Shown: positions 7,618 to 14,801 of the stretch, piece by piece
How positions within the stretch are numbered: the first letter of the stretch is position 1
Layout: every line of letters starts with the position of its first letter
Assembly: GCA_020848275.1 (NCBI GenBank)
Contig: JADLAK010000015.1
Coordinates: 1 to 64,000 of the forward strand
Reading direction: 5' to 3'
Origin: Planctomycetota bacterium
GTDB lineage: Bacteria > Planctomycetota > UBA8742 > UBA2392
DNA: 64,000 nucleotides
Position numbers and translations under genes: made by a program
The notes under the pieces: model-generated
Seen by the model: the letters and a program-made list of their open reading frames with translations, nothing else
The model's database searches: none
What the model was told of the DNA's origin: nothing

Positions 7618-8478
7618 TCACCGCCCGGCGACAGACTTGGCGACAAAGGCCCGCCCCAGGGACCTTTTCTCAAACGACTGCGCCAACGCACGAGCAGCAC
7701 TTTCATCCGGCACGACAAAGACCAGCGAAGATCCAGACCCGCTGACAAATCTCTTCGTCACAGCTTTTTCGTCAGCAGTCCGTTGCCAAACGTCACTAAG
7801 CTTCGGCGAAACCCGCAACGCCACATGCTCAAGACGATTAAAAACCTTCGTTGCAACCTTTGTCGCATCCAGCGAAAGGGCATCCCGATGAAAAAAGTTA
7901 CACTTGCGGCGCTCGAACTGCAAGTTCTCGCTAAGTTTGCGATACACATCTGGCGTCGGAAGCACGATTTCAGGGTACAGAATCACAAGGTCGATACCGC
8001 TTATAAGCGGTTTGGGCTCGACGATTTCGCCCCGGCCGGTGCAAAGCGCCGTTCCCCCACGTACAAAAAACGCGCAATCCGAGCCTACGCTACGGACAAC
8101 CTGCTCCAGTTGTTCAGTCGACAGGTTCAAATTCCAGAGCTGGTTCAGCCCCACAACGGTCGTTGCGGCGTCACTGCTGCCACCGCCCAACCCCGCCCCG
8201 TGCGGAATTTTCTTGTTCAAGGTGATGCGGGCCCCGCGTTTTTCGGCGTAGGTCTTCTGCACGGCCTGTGCGGCGCGCACGACGAGGTTTTTCTCGGGTG
8301 GGCCGAGGTCGAGGTCGCAGCGGAACTCGATAAAGGGACGCGGCAGGTCCTCGAAGTCGAGGGTGTCGTAGAGGCTGACGGTCTGCATCACGGTCACAAG
8401 TTCGTGGTAGCCGTCGGGGCGCTTGCCCATGACCTCGAGGAACCAGTTGATTTTCGCGGGTGATTTGAGCGTGAGCAC
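7618..8478 (-). CDS. ispE: 4-diphosphocytidyl-2-C-methyl-D-erythritol kinase
   Basis: GHMP kinase that phosphorylates CDP-methylerythritol in the MEP route to isoprenoids. Motifs: SPAKINWFLEVMGKRPDGYH at the N-terminus, the ATP-binding loop PHGAGLGGGSSDAAT near residue 95, and SGSGSS near the C-terminus. The open frame runs to 8535, but its first 19 codons are a translation of the tandem gggtctt repeat; starting at the in-frame GTG (8478) gives 286 aa, the usual IspE length, with the conserved strand beginning at residue 2. No clear Shine-Dalgarno precedes this GTG, because the upstream sequence is the repeat itself. SpoVG follows directly, as in Bacillus subtilis, where ispE also lies close to spoVG. 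Confidence 0.95.
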   Translation of the reverse strand: MLTLKSPAKINWFLEVMGKRPDGYHELVTVMQTVSLYDTLDFEDLPRPFIEFRCDLDLGPPEKNLVVRAAQAVQKTYAEKRGARITLNKKIPHGAGLGGGSSDAATTVVGLNQLWNLNLSTEQLEQVVRSVGSDCAFFVRGGTALCTGRGEIVEPKPLISGIDLVILYPEIVLPTPDVYRKLSENLQFERRKCNFFHRDALSLDATKVATKVFNRLEHVALRVSPKLSDVWQRTADEKAVTKRFVSGSGSSLVFVVPDESAARALAQSFEKRSLGRAFVAKSVAGR

Positions 8479-8582
8479 TTTGGGTCTTGGGTCTTGGGTC
8501 TTGGGTCTTGGGTCTTGGGTCTTGGGTCGGCACATACTATTCGGGTCTTCCCAACGCCCAATACCTAAGACCCAACACCGCC
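8479..8582. repeat. Tandem gggtctt heptamers plus inverted copies
   Basis: Seven or so head-to-tail heptamers run from 8479 to 8527; degenerate units in inverted orientation (aagacccaacacc, 8568-8580) follow after about 40 bases. The array fills the space between smpB (stop 8584) and the ispE start and would be the ispE 5' leader. Confidence 0.85.
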
Positions 8583-8583
8583 T

Positions 8584-9081
8584 TTAACGCTTTACGCGCC
8601 GGGCGATTTCGCGCTTGGCGTCTTTTTCCTTGATCGCCTCGCGCTTGTCGTGGAGTTTCTTGCCCTTGCAGATGGCGAGTTCGACCTTGGCAAATCCGTT
8701 GTGAAAGTAAACGCCCAGCGGGATCAGCGTCAGGCCTTTTTCGGTCAGCGCCTCGCGGATTTTCTCAATCTCGCGCTTGTGCAACAGCAGAGCGCGTTTG
8801 CGCTTGGGTTCGGGGCGGTCGAAGATCGACGCGTGCTGCCAGAGCGGAATCTGGAGGTTATGCAGCCAGGCCAGCGGGCGGTCTTTGTCGACGCTGGCAT
8901 AGGCGTCGGAAATTTCGCAGTGGCCCGCGCGCAGGCTTTTCACTTCGCTGCCCAGCAATTTCAAACCCGCCTCAAAGCGCTCCATCACGTGATACTGATA
9001 GAAGGCTCTGCGGTTGGTGGTGACTGGAATGCGGCTGGATTCCTTGTCTCCCTTGGCGGCGTTGTCGGGTTTGCGGGCCAT
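8584..9081 (-). CDS. smpB: SsrA-binding protein SmpB
   Basis: Binds tmRNA and positions it in stalled ribosomes during trans-translation. The 165-aa protein has the family core TTNRRAFYQYHVMERFEAGLKLLGSEVKSLR (about 21-52), AYASVD, LIPLGVYFHNGFAKVELAICKGKKLHDKRE, and a basic tail ending REIARRVKR. An N-terminal extension of about 18 residues rich in charged residues is not part of the usual domain. The stop of the next gene upstream (9085) is 3 bp before its ATG, so it is probably co-transcribed with it. The tmRNA gene itself was not found in the window. Confidence 0.96.
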   Translation of the reverse strand: MARKPDNAAKGDKESSRIPVTTNRRAFYQYHVMERFEAGLKLLGSEVKSLRAGHCEISDAYASVDKDRPLAWLHNLQIPLWQHASIFDRPEPKRKRALLLHKREIEKIREALTEKGLTLIPLGVYFHNGFAKVELAICKGKKLHDKREAIKEKDAKREIARRVKR

Positions 9082-9084
9082 CGA

Positions 9085-10173
9085 TCAGGTTTCTTTTTCT
9101 TCCGGCTGCTTGGGTTTAACCTCGCCGTCCCTGGGTTTAACCTCACCGTCCTTGGGTTTTTCCTTAGTGCCTTCTTCGGCGGCCCTGGCCTTCGCCTTGG
9201 CGCGGATTTCCTCCATCAGCAACATGGTCTTGAGGTCGTCATCGCTGACGTCCTTGTTGGCCTTGATGTTCTTGAGTTCCAGCGTGGCGGGGAACTCCAG
9301 CTTGCTCGCGCCGAAGTCGACGCTGATCTCCGCTTCCATCTTCGAGCAGACTTCGGCTTTGCCCGCGGTCGCGTATTCCGTCAGCTTCACAGTCTGCTGG
9401 ATGTTGGTCTTCTTCTTCTTCGGCGTCTCGGGCATCTCGGGCTTGGCTTCCTCGCCGTCCTTGGGCTTTTCGGCCTCCTTGGGCTCGGCTTCCTCTTCGT
9501 CCTCGGGCACGATCATCATCACGTCGGCGTCGGTGTCGATCTGGATGATGCGCAGGTCCTTGCCCTTGTCCTCGTAGGTGAAAATCAGCCGCGCCGTGGC
9601 GGGGCTATCCATGATGTCCATCTGGAAGTTGATGGCGATGATCGTCGTGTCGCGCACCTGGAAGGTCTGGGTGCCGCGCGCAACATCGCTGAAGGTCACG
9701 GCGACGAACTTATCCTTGGCGCCGTCTTCGGGAATGTCCTTGGGCGCGTCGACGAACTTGAAATTCGCTTCCTTGAAGAAGTTGTCCCAGCCCGGCAGGC
9801 CGAAGACAAAAAACACGTAGGGCTGAAAGGCGTTTTCGCAGTATTGCGAGATGCGGTAGCCCTGCACCGGGTCGTCAAGATCAAGCAGCGGCGTGTGGCC
9901 GGCCTGCCACGCCAGGCGGCCGTCGCAAGGCGGCACCTTCAGCGGCAGCTTCGACTTTGAAAGATCGAAGGTGACCTTGGCTTCGGCCAGCATGCGCTCG
10001 AGCCCCTTGGCTTCGGCCGAGGCCACGCGCGTGTAGGCGCGTTTAAGGATTTTCTCGGCTGCGGCGTCGCCGCGATCAAAAGCCTTTGGTGCGGGTTCGG
10101 TCTTCGGAGTGTCTTCGGCAACGACCAATGTCGCGCTAAGGGCAAGCGCGATAGCAAGGAACATGGTTTTCAT
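9085..10173 (-). CDS. Secreted protein of unknown function with charged repeats
   Basis: A 362-aa exported protein. Start chosen at ATG 10173, where GAGG lies 6 nt upstream and a signal peptide (MKTMFLAIALALSATLVVA) begins. The mature N-half contains a folded domain with FDLSKSKLPLKVPPCDG, YCENAFQPYVFFVFGLPGWDNFF and FVAVTFSDVARGTQTFQVRD. A charged Glu/Lys/Pro linker (about 230-255) separates it from a second small domain (VKLTEYATAGKAEVCSKMEAEISVDF). The tail carries imperfect KPKDGEV repeats. I do not recognise the family. It lies 3 bp upstream of smpB, so it may be co-transcribed although functionally unrelated. Confidence 0.7.
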   Translation of the reverse strand: MKTMFLAIALALSATLVVAEDTPKTEPAPKAFDRGDAAAEKILKRAYTRVASAEAKGLERMLAEAKVTFDLSKSKLPLKVPPCDGRLAWQAGHTPLLDLDDPVQGYRISQYCENAFQPYVFFVFGLPGWDNFFKEANFKFVDAPKDIPEDGAKDKFVAVTFSDVARGTQTFQVRDTTIIAINFQMDIMDSPATARLIFTYEDKGKDLRIIQIDTDADVMMIVPEDEEEAEPKEAEKPKDGEEAKPEMPETPKKKKTNIQQTVKLTEYATAGKAEVCSKMEAEISVDFGASKLEFPATLELKNIKANKDVSDDDLKTMLLMEEIRAKAKARAAEEGTKEKPKDGEVKPRDGEVKPKQPEEKET

Positions 10174-10249
10174 CTGCGTCCTCATCGAATGGATCCCTGC
10201 TACACAATACGTTTGACCGGCCCTTGAGACAGACACGGCGGCCAACAAA

Positions 10250-10273
10250 AAAGGGCGCCCGAAGGCGCCCTTT
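10250..10273 (-). terminator. Intrinsic terminator with TTCG loop
   Basis: Perfect 10-bp stem aaagggcgcc / ggcgcccttt, stable UUCG loop on the minus strand, followed there by a T run. Ends the small lipoprotein gene at 10291-10473. Confidence 0.9.
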
Positions 10274-10290
10274 GGGAACATCTGCAAAAA

Positions 10291-10473
10291 CTACTTCTTG
10301 TCCTTATCCGCCGGGGCTTTGTCCTTATCCGCCGGGGCTTTGTCCTTGTCCGCCGGGGCCTTATCCTTGTCCGCGGCCGGGGCGTTGTTAACCGGAGCGT
10401 TGCCCGTCGGGCAGCCCGCAACGAAAGCGACGCCGATGGTGCACACCAGCAACAGCATTGCGAATTTCTTCAT
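10291..10473 (-). CDS. Tiny lipoprotein with tandem APADKDK heptads
   Basis: A 60-aa protein. The signal MKKFAMLLLVCTIGVAFVAGC ends in a good lipobox (VAGC), so the mature chain is only about 40 residues. It is mostly four near-identical APADKDK heptapeptides, ending in Lys-Lys. AGGAG lies upstream of the ATG and a strong terminator downstream, which supports a real gene despite its size. Such a chain is expected to be unstructured and strongly charged; it may be a cell-wall spacer or an anionic/cationic tether like other small repeat lipoproteins, but this is speculation. The heptads are encoded by near-identical 21-bp repeats, so copy number probably varies between strains. Confidence 0.75.
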   Translation of the reverse strand: MKKFAMLLLVCTIGVAFVAGCPTGNAPVNNAPAADKDKAPADKDKAPADKDKAPADKDKK

Positions 10474-10691
10474 GAGCGATTACTCCTGATCAGGTTTTCA
10501 AAAGTTTGGTTGACCCCATGGAAGGTCGGTCGTGCTAAAGCGTGAACTGTGCCAAATACTTGTGCACCTGCCTGGAAACGAGTCATAACTCATTCATAAC
10601 AAAGGTCTTACGCAGTGACTTTGCGGTCAATGTGGCGCGCCCTCGCTTTCTGACATACTCCATTCCTTAGCACATTTCGTGTAATTTTTTG

Positions 10692-11699
10692 TTACGTGCG
10701 GGCCGGACAGCACCGTCGCACGGCATCAAGCGCGCGCTGGAAATCCTCCGGCAACAACGCTTCGAAGGTCACACGTTCGCCCGTCACGGGATGATCGAAC
10801 GTCAGCTTTGCGGCGTGTAACGCCTGGCGCGCGATCAGCGGCGCTTCGCCGGGCGCGGGCACGCGCACCTCGAGGTCCGCGAGCATCAGTTGTTTCTCCG
10901 CCGAGTAATGCCGGTCGGCGACCACTGGGCGGCTGATGTGGGCCAGGTGCACGCGGATCTGGTGCGTGCGGCCGGTTTTGGGCATGCAGCGCAGCAACGT
11001 GAAGCCACGGAAACGCTCGATCACGGACCAATTCGTGACCGCCGGGCGCGCATCTTCGCCATGACCGACGCGCATGCGTTCGCGGTGGTGCGGGTCACGC
11101 TCGATAGGCAAGTCGATGGCGCCGCTATCTTCCTTGAATTCCCCATGCACCAGTGCACGGTATTCCTTTTCAACGGTGCGCTGTTCGAATTGCCGCGCAA
11201 GTTTGAAATGCGCACTTTCATCCTTGGCGCAGACAATCACGCCCGTGGTGTCGGCGTCGAGTCGATGCACAATGCCGGGGCGGATCGTGCCCGGCGCGCT
11301 CATCTTGCCAAAGTGAAACAGCAGCGCATTGGCGAGCGTTCCCCCACTGCCCGCGCGCGGCGGGTGGCACGCCAGCGCCGGCGGCTTGTTGATGACGACA
11401 ATCGCGTCGTCCTCAAACAGGATGTCGAGCGGGATATCTTCGGGCTGCAGGTCGATGTTTTCGATGCGCGGCAACTCAAGCCGGATTTTCTCGCCGCCCT
11501 CGAGTTTAAGCGCGGGTTTGATCTTGTTGGGTTTGACACCTTCGACTTCGACGTAGCCCTCTTTCACCAGCATCGCAAGCAAACTGCGCGAGTGGTCGGC
11601 GCAGGTCGTCGCCAGGAACTTGTCCAGACGCATGCCCGCGTGCTCGGCGGCCGCCGTCAGTTCGATTTTCTCAAGGCGTTTGAAATTGGGCGCAAGCAT
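10692..11699 (-). CDS. RluA/RluD-family pseudouridine synthase
   Basis: Converts uridine to pseudouridine in structured RNA, most likely 23S rRNA. The 335-aa protein has an N-terminal S4 RNA-binding domain (MRLDKFLATTCADHSRSLLAMLVKEGYVEVEG, about 23-54) and a catalytic domain with INKPPALACHP, the active-site motif RPGIVHRLDADTTGVIVCAKD (catalytic Asp in HRLDADTTG), EKEYRALVHG, and MPKTGRTHQIRVHLAHI. This architecture is shared by RluC and RluD; length and the S4 domain favour RluD but the exact target uridines cannot be read from sequence. The usual Lys in HRLDKDTSG is replaced by Ala, a common variant. Confidence 0.93.
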   Translation of the reverse strand: MLAPNFKRLEKIELTAAAEHAGMRLDKFLATTCADHSRSLLAMLVKEGYVEVEGVKPNKIKPALKLEGGEKIRLELPRIENIDLQPEDIPLDILFEDDAIVVINKPPALACHPPRAGSGGTLANALLFHFGKMSAPGTIRPGIVHRLDADTTGVIVCAKDESAHFKLARQFEQRTVEKEYRALVHGEFKEDSGAIDLPIERDPHHRERMRVGHGEDARPAVTNWSVIERFRGFTLLRCMPKTGRTHQIRVHLAHISRPVVADRHYSAEKQLMLADLEVRVPAPGEAPLIARQALHAAKLTFDHPVTGERVTFEALLPEDFQRALDAVRRCCPART

Positions 11700-11876
11700 C
11701 GGTAGTCAGTGGTCGGTTTTGTGCGTTGGCATGTTATCGGCGCGCGGCAATATGGATACGGACTACACGCTTGGCCGATTTTTCGGCAGGGTTGCGCAAG
11801 TTTGCCGCATCGCCCTTTGCAACAACCCCGGCGCGCATTAGTGTGTCTCGTGCTCACCCATCCAAAGGACAAAGCA

Positions 11877-12500
11877 ATGATCAAGAACCGACTGTTCCTG
11901 CTTATGACCGCCATTGCACTGCTGATGACTGTCGCCGCATGCGGCAGCGAAAGCACCCGCGTCGATCCCAAGGACGACGAGGAAGACCCGATCCAGAGTT
12001 CCGGCCCGTACTCGAGCGACCTGCTCGAGGTCACCGACGTGATCATGGCCCAGTTCAAGGCCGAGCGCGTCAGCGAAGACTTCCGTGACCAGTACAAGGA
12101 CGCGCCGATTATCGCGGTGATCCGCCCGCTCAACGACACGCGCTTTCCCAACATCACCAAGATTTTCGAGGAGCGCCTGATCAGCGGCCTGATGAAGAAG
12201 ACCACGCGCCGCGAACTGCGCTTTGTCAACCGTGAGAGCGACACGCTGGACGCCGTCGCCGCCGAGAAGGCCATGAAGGAAAGCGGCGAAGTCACCGACC
12301 GCAGCGGCCGCCGCACGAAGTACGGCGCGGACTTCTTCCTGAAGGCGAAGTTCACGGCGTTGTCGATGACCGACGGCGATCATTCGTCGGACACGATCAA
12401 CTACAGCTTCGAGTTGATCGACCCGGAAACCACGGAAATCGTGTTCAAGGGCGACCACCTGATCAAGCGCGTGTCCGAAAAAGACGCGCTGTATAGGTAA
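11877..12500 (+). CDS. LpoB-like lipoprotein
   Basis: A 207-aa lipoprotein. ATG 11877 follows AAAGGA, and MIKNRLFLLMTAIALLMTVAAC carries lipobox VAAC. The mature protein resembles LpoB/COG3417, outer-membrane activators of penicillin-binding proteins: a Ser/Asp-rich linker, then YSSDLLEVTDVIMAQF, PIIAVIRPLNDTRFPNITKIFEERLISGLMKK, LRFVNRESDTLDAV, KYGADFFLKAKFTALSM and SFELIDPETTEIVFKGDHLIKR. In planctomycetes peptidoglycan synthesis is unusual, so the partner enzyme is unclear. It heads a group with two other lipoprotein genes at 12987 and 14802 that are often clustered with LpoB-like proteins. Family call fairly secure; function inferred. Confidence 0.8.
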   Translation: MIKNRLFLLMTAIALLMTVAACGSESTRVDPKDDEEDPIQSSGPYSSDLLEVTDVIMAQFKAERVSEDFRDQYKDAPIIAVIRPLNDTRFPNITKIFEERLISGLMKKTTRRELRFVNRESDTLDAVAAEKAMKESGEVTDRSGRRTKYGADFFLKAKFTALSMTDGDHSSDTINYSFELIDPETTEIVFKGDHLIKRVSEKDALYR

Positions 12501-12502
12501 AG

Positions 12503-12966
12503 GCTGACGCGAAGGCGCGAAGGACGCGAAGAACAACGCATGGACCGGTTTGACGATGAAATCGAAAAGCTGGCAGCCGACGTAATCGGTGCGGCGATAG
12601 AGGTTCATCGTCATCTCGGGCCGGGCCACGCGGAAGCGTTCTATGCCAAGGCCATGGAAATAGAACTTGGCCTGCGCGGCATCCCATTTGAACGCGAACA
12701 CCGGTTTGAAGTCGGGTACAAGGACCGAAAACTCGGCGAGGGCCGGATTGATTTCTGGGTCGGCAAACGCCTGAGTACGGAGTTGAAAGCAGTTAAAGGC
12801 ATCGACGACTCACACATCCAGCAGGTGGTTTTTTACTTGTCGAACAAGAAGGAACCGCTTGGGTTGGTTATCAATTTCAACGTCGGACTGCTCAAAAACG
12901 GAATCAGGCGGGTGGTGCAGACAAAACACGATTGACCTTCGCGCACTTCGCGCCTTCGCGTTAAGC
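12503..12966. repeat. Inverted repeats (cgcgaagg units) bracketing the GxxExxY gene
   Basis: Left arm 12503-12531, right arm 12937-12966, about 29 nt each and mostly complementary; both are made of cgcgaag-type units. The left arm ends 8 nt before the ATG at 12540 and the right arm begins within 2 nt of the stop at 12935, so the pair plus the gene forms one compact unit inserted between lipoprotein genes. Confidence 0.8.
12540..12935 (+). CDS. GxxExxY family protein
   Basis: A 131-aa protein of the GxxExxY family (TIGR04256 type), probably a PD-(D/E)xK nuclease-fold protein of unknown role. Visible: VIGAAIEVHRHLGPGHAEAFYAKAM with the name motif G-H-A-E-A-F-Y at 29-35, then GEGRIDFWVGKRLSTELKAV, which fits the nuclease-fold D...ExK pattern (Asp in RIDFWV, Glu and Lys in TELKA), and FYLSNKKEPLGLVINF. 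The gene fits exactly between two inverted repeats and interrupts a lipoprotein cluster. Family members are often scattered in multiple copies in environmental genomes. No ribosome-binding site is obvious; the left repeat contains GAAGAAC just upstream. Confidence 0.9.
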   Translation: MDRFDDEIEKLAADVIGAAIEVHRHLGPGHAEAFYAKAMEIELGLRGIPFEREHRFEVGYKDRKLGEGRIDFWVGKRLSTELKAVKGIDDSHIQQVVFYLSNKKEPLGLVINFNVGLLKNGIRRVVQTKHD

Positions 12967-12986
12967 AGTTCTGTTGGCCTATTTCC

Positions 12987-14246
12987 ATGAGCAAAACGGC
13001 ATCGAAATTACTGTTCGTCGTTGTCATGGCGCTTTGCGCCGGGTGTGCCTCGCGTTATGACGTGATCGCGGCGATGCACCGGGGCGGATACGACGAAGTT
13101 CTCGAGAACACCGAGAACATCAACGACTTCCCCGAGCGCGACCGCACTCTGATCCTCAATTACCGCGCCCAGGCCAAGCTTGGCCTGGGCTACCACCTGA
13201 GCGCCCGTGACGACTTCCTGCGCTCGTGGAACATCATGAACACCGGCGCCGGCGGCGGCCACGCCGCCGCTTACGTGATTGCCGAGGACAACAAGTACTA
13301 CATGGGCGACCCGTACGAGCGCGTGTTCAACAGCTATTACCTCGGGCTGCTGTACTACATGCTCAACGCGCCCGAAGACGCGATGGCGAGTTTCACCAAC
13401 GCGCTGTTTGCCGACACGGGCGATTTCAAGCTCAATGAATACGCCGCCGACTTCGTGCCCGCGATGGTGATGCGCACGCGCGTTTATCTTGACCGCGGGG
13501 CCAAACTCGACGCGCAGGACCAGCTCAAGGCGCTCAACGCGTTGCCGAAAAACGAGCGTAACTTCGACCCAGCCTGCCCGTGGTTCAACATTGACGACCA
13601 GCTCAACACCAACACGCTGTTCTTCGTCGAGCTTGGCGACGGGCCTTTTATGACCGCCGAGGGCCGCCACGGCCAGACGCGCGTGATTCATCCCTCGCGC
13701 TATCCTGAGGCTTACGCTGAAATCTACGTCGACGGCAAAACCCTTGGCCGCACCTACAAGGTCGCCGACAGCTTTTTCCAGGCCGTGACGCGCGGCGGGC
13801 GCGCGATGGACGAAGTGCTCAAGGGCAAGGCAATCGCCAAGGATGTGACCACGGTCGTGGGCGCAGTCGGCGTGGGCGTGGGCGTTTCAATGATGGAAAA
13901 CGGCGACTCGACCGCGGGCGCCATTACCGCAGGGGTCGGGGCGCTGGTGTTGCTTGCGGGGCTGCTGCTGAACCCCGAGGCCGACGTGCGCTCCAACGTG
14001 CTTTTGCCGGGCGAAGTCCACCTTATGCAGGCCCAACTTCCGCCAGGCCCGCACGATGTTGAATTACGTGTGTTTGATAAAGACGGGCGCGAGTTACGCC
14101 GCATGCGGCAAGAGGGCTTGGACCTGAATGTACCGCAAAAAGGTGACGCAGTAATGCTTTTGCGGTCACAGCCGCGCTATAAGATACCCCTGCAAGAAGC
14201 CGACCGCCTTGCAGACCCATATGCGCGACACAAAACGATTCGTTAG
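12987..14246 (+). CDS. COG3014-like lipoprotein
   Basis: A 419-aa lipoprotein: MSKTASKLLFVVVMALCAGC (lipobox CAGC). The N-terminal 200 residues are TPR-like helical hairpins (MHRGGYDEVLENTENINDFPERDRTLILNYRAQAKLGL, SYYLGLLYYMLNAPEDAMASFTNALF). A hydrophobic Gly/Ala-rich segment near 285-330 (VVGAVGVGVGVSMM, GAITAGVGALVLLAGLLL) could insert in a membrane, and a C-terminal beta domain follows (GEVHLMQAQLPPGPHDVELRVFDKDG). This matches the layout of COG3014-type lipoproteins that accompany LpoB-like genes. Function is unknown; an envelope scaffold role is plausible. Overlaps the next gene by 26 bp. Confidence 0.75.
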   Translation: MSKTASKLLFVVVMALCAGCASRYDVIAAMHRGGYDEVLENTENINDFPERDRTLILNYRAQAKLGLGYHLSARDDFLRSWNIMNTGAGGGHAAAYVIAEDNKYYMGDPYERVFNSYYLGLLYYMLNAPEDAMASFTNALFADTGDFKLNEYAADFVPAMVMRTRVYLDRGAKLDAQDQLKALNALPKNERNFDPACPWFNIDDQLNTNTLFFVELGDGPFMTAEGRHGQTRVIHPSRYPEAYAEIYVDGKTLGRTYKVADSFFQAVTRGGRAMDEVLKGKAIAKDVTTVVGAVGVGVGVSMMENGDSTAGAITAGVGALVLLAGLLLNPEADVRSNVLLPGEVHLMQAQLPPGPHDVELRVFDKDGRELRRMRQEGLDLNVPQKGDAVMLLRSQPRYKIPLQEADRLADPYARHKTIR

Positions 14247-14724
14247 CCGCCGAAATGACCCGCTGGTCAACATCAATTGCCCCCACTGCGGCGGCAAGTT
14301 TCGCATTTTCATCTCCAAGCTCGAGATGCCCGCGGCGTGCCTGCTTTGCAGCGGCATCGTTGAACATCCCGCCGAACATTACCGCGAACCGATCGTCGAC
14401 AAGCTGAAGATACCGCTGCGGGGCAGCATCATTACCGACAGCGGCACGGTCGACCTTGAAGAGATCGAGGCCGAAAGCGACGCCTATACCGGCGGTCGCA
14501 ACGCCTTTGAGCGCGAGCACGATAACCCCGCGGCGATCATGGCCGCACGCGCCCAGGAAGCCGCCGACGCAAACATGGTGGGACGTCCACCCTCCAACCG
14601 CCACACCGGCCGCATTCGCGCCTCGCGCACGAGCGTCATCACCGTTGTCCTGGTCTCCCTGATGGTTGTCGGACTGATCGTGTTTGTGTGGCAGATGATC
14701 GTCCGGTTCGGACAGCCGCAATAA
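14221..14724 (+). CDS. Zinc-finger protein with a C-terminal membrane anchor
   Basis: A 167-aa protein starting at ATG 14221, overlapping the upstream gene by 26 bp in another frame, a sign of translational coupling. N-terminal zinc-binding motif INCPHCGGKFRIFISKLEMPAACLLC (Cys pairs CPHC and CLLC), an acidic middle, and a single C-terminal transmembrane helix (VITVVLVSLMVVGLIVFVWQMIV). MJ0042-type zinc ribbons followed by a membrane segment are common in planctomycetes and myxobacteria. The protein is probably tail-anchored with the zinc finger in the cytoplasm. Role unknown; its position inside the lipoprotein group suggests an envelope-related task. Confidence 0.75.
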   Translation: MRDTKRFVSRRNDPLVNINCPHCGGKFRIFISKLEMPAACLLCSGIVEHPAEHYREPIVDKLKIPLRGSIITDSGTVDLEEIEAESDAYTGGRNAFEREHDNPAAIMAARAQEAADANMVGRPPSNRHTGRIRASRTSVITVVLVSLMVVGLIVFVWQMIVRFGQPQ

Positions 14725-14801
14725 TGCAAGTCAAAGGGCAAGTCTCAGAAATGCCCACGCGTTAAAGGCGTTTCTTGAAGTTGAACTTGGCCCAAAAAGC
14801 G

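Noticed and set aside
8479-8535. N-terminal extension of IspE from the open frame start at 8535
   Set aside because: The extra 19 codons are a translation of the simple repeat (PKTQDPR units); the family start coincides with the GTG at 8478.
8479-8582. Heptamer array as a CRISPR-like repeat
   Set aside because: Units are contiguous without spacers, and no cas genes are near.
8650-9960. 436-codon plus-strand open frame spanning smpB and the gene at 9085
   Set aside because: It crosses two genes on the other strand, one of which (smpB) is certain; Leu/Gly/Val/Phe-rich shadow.
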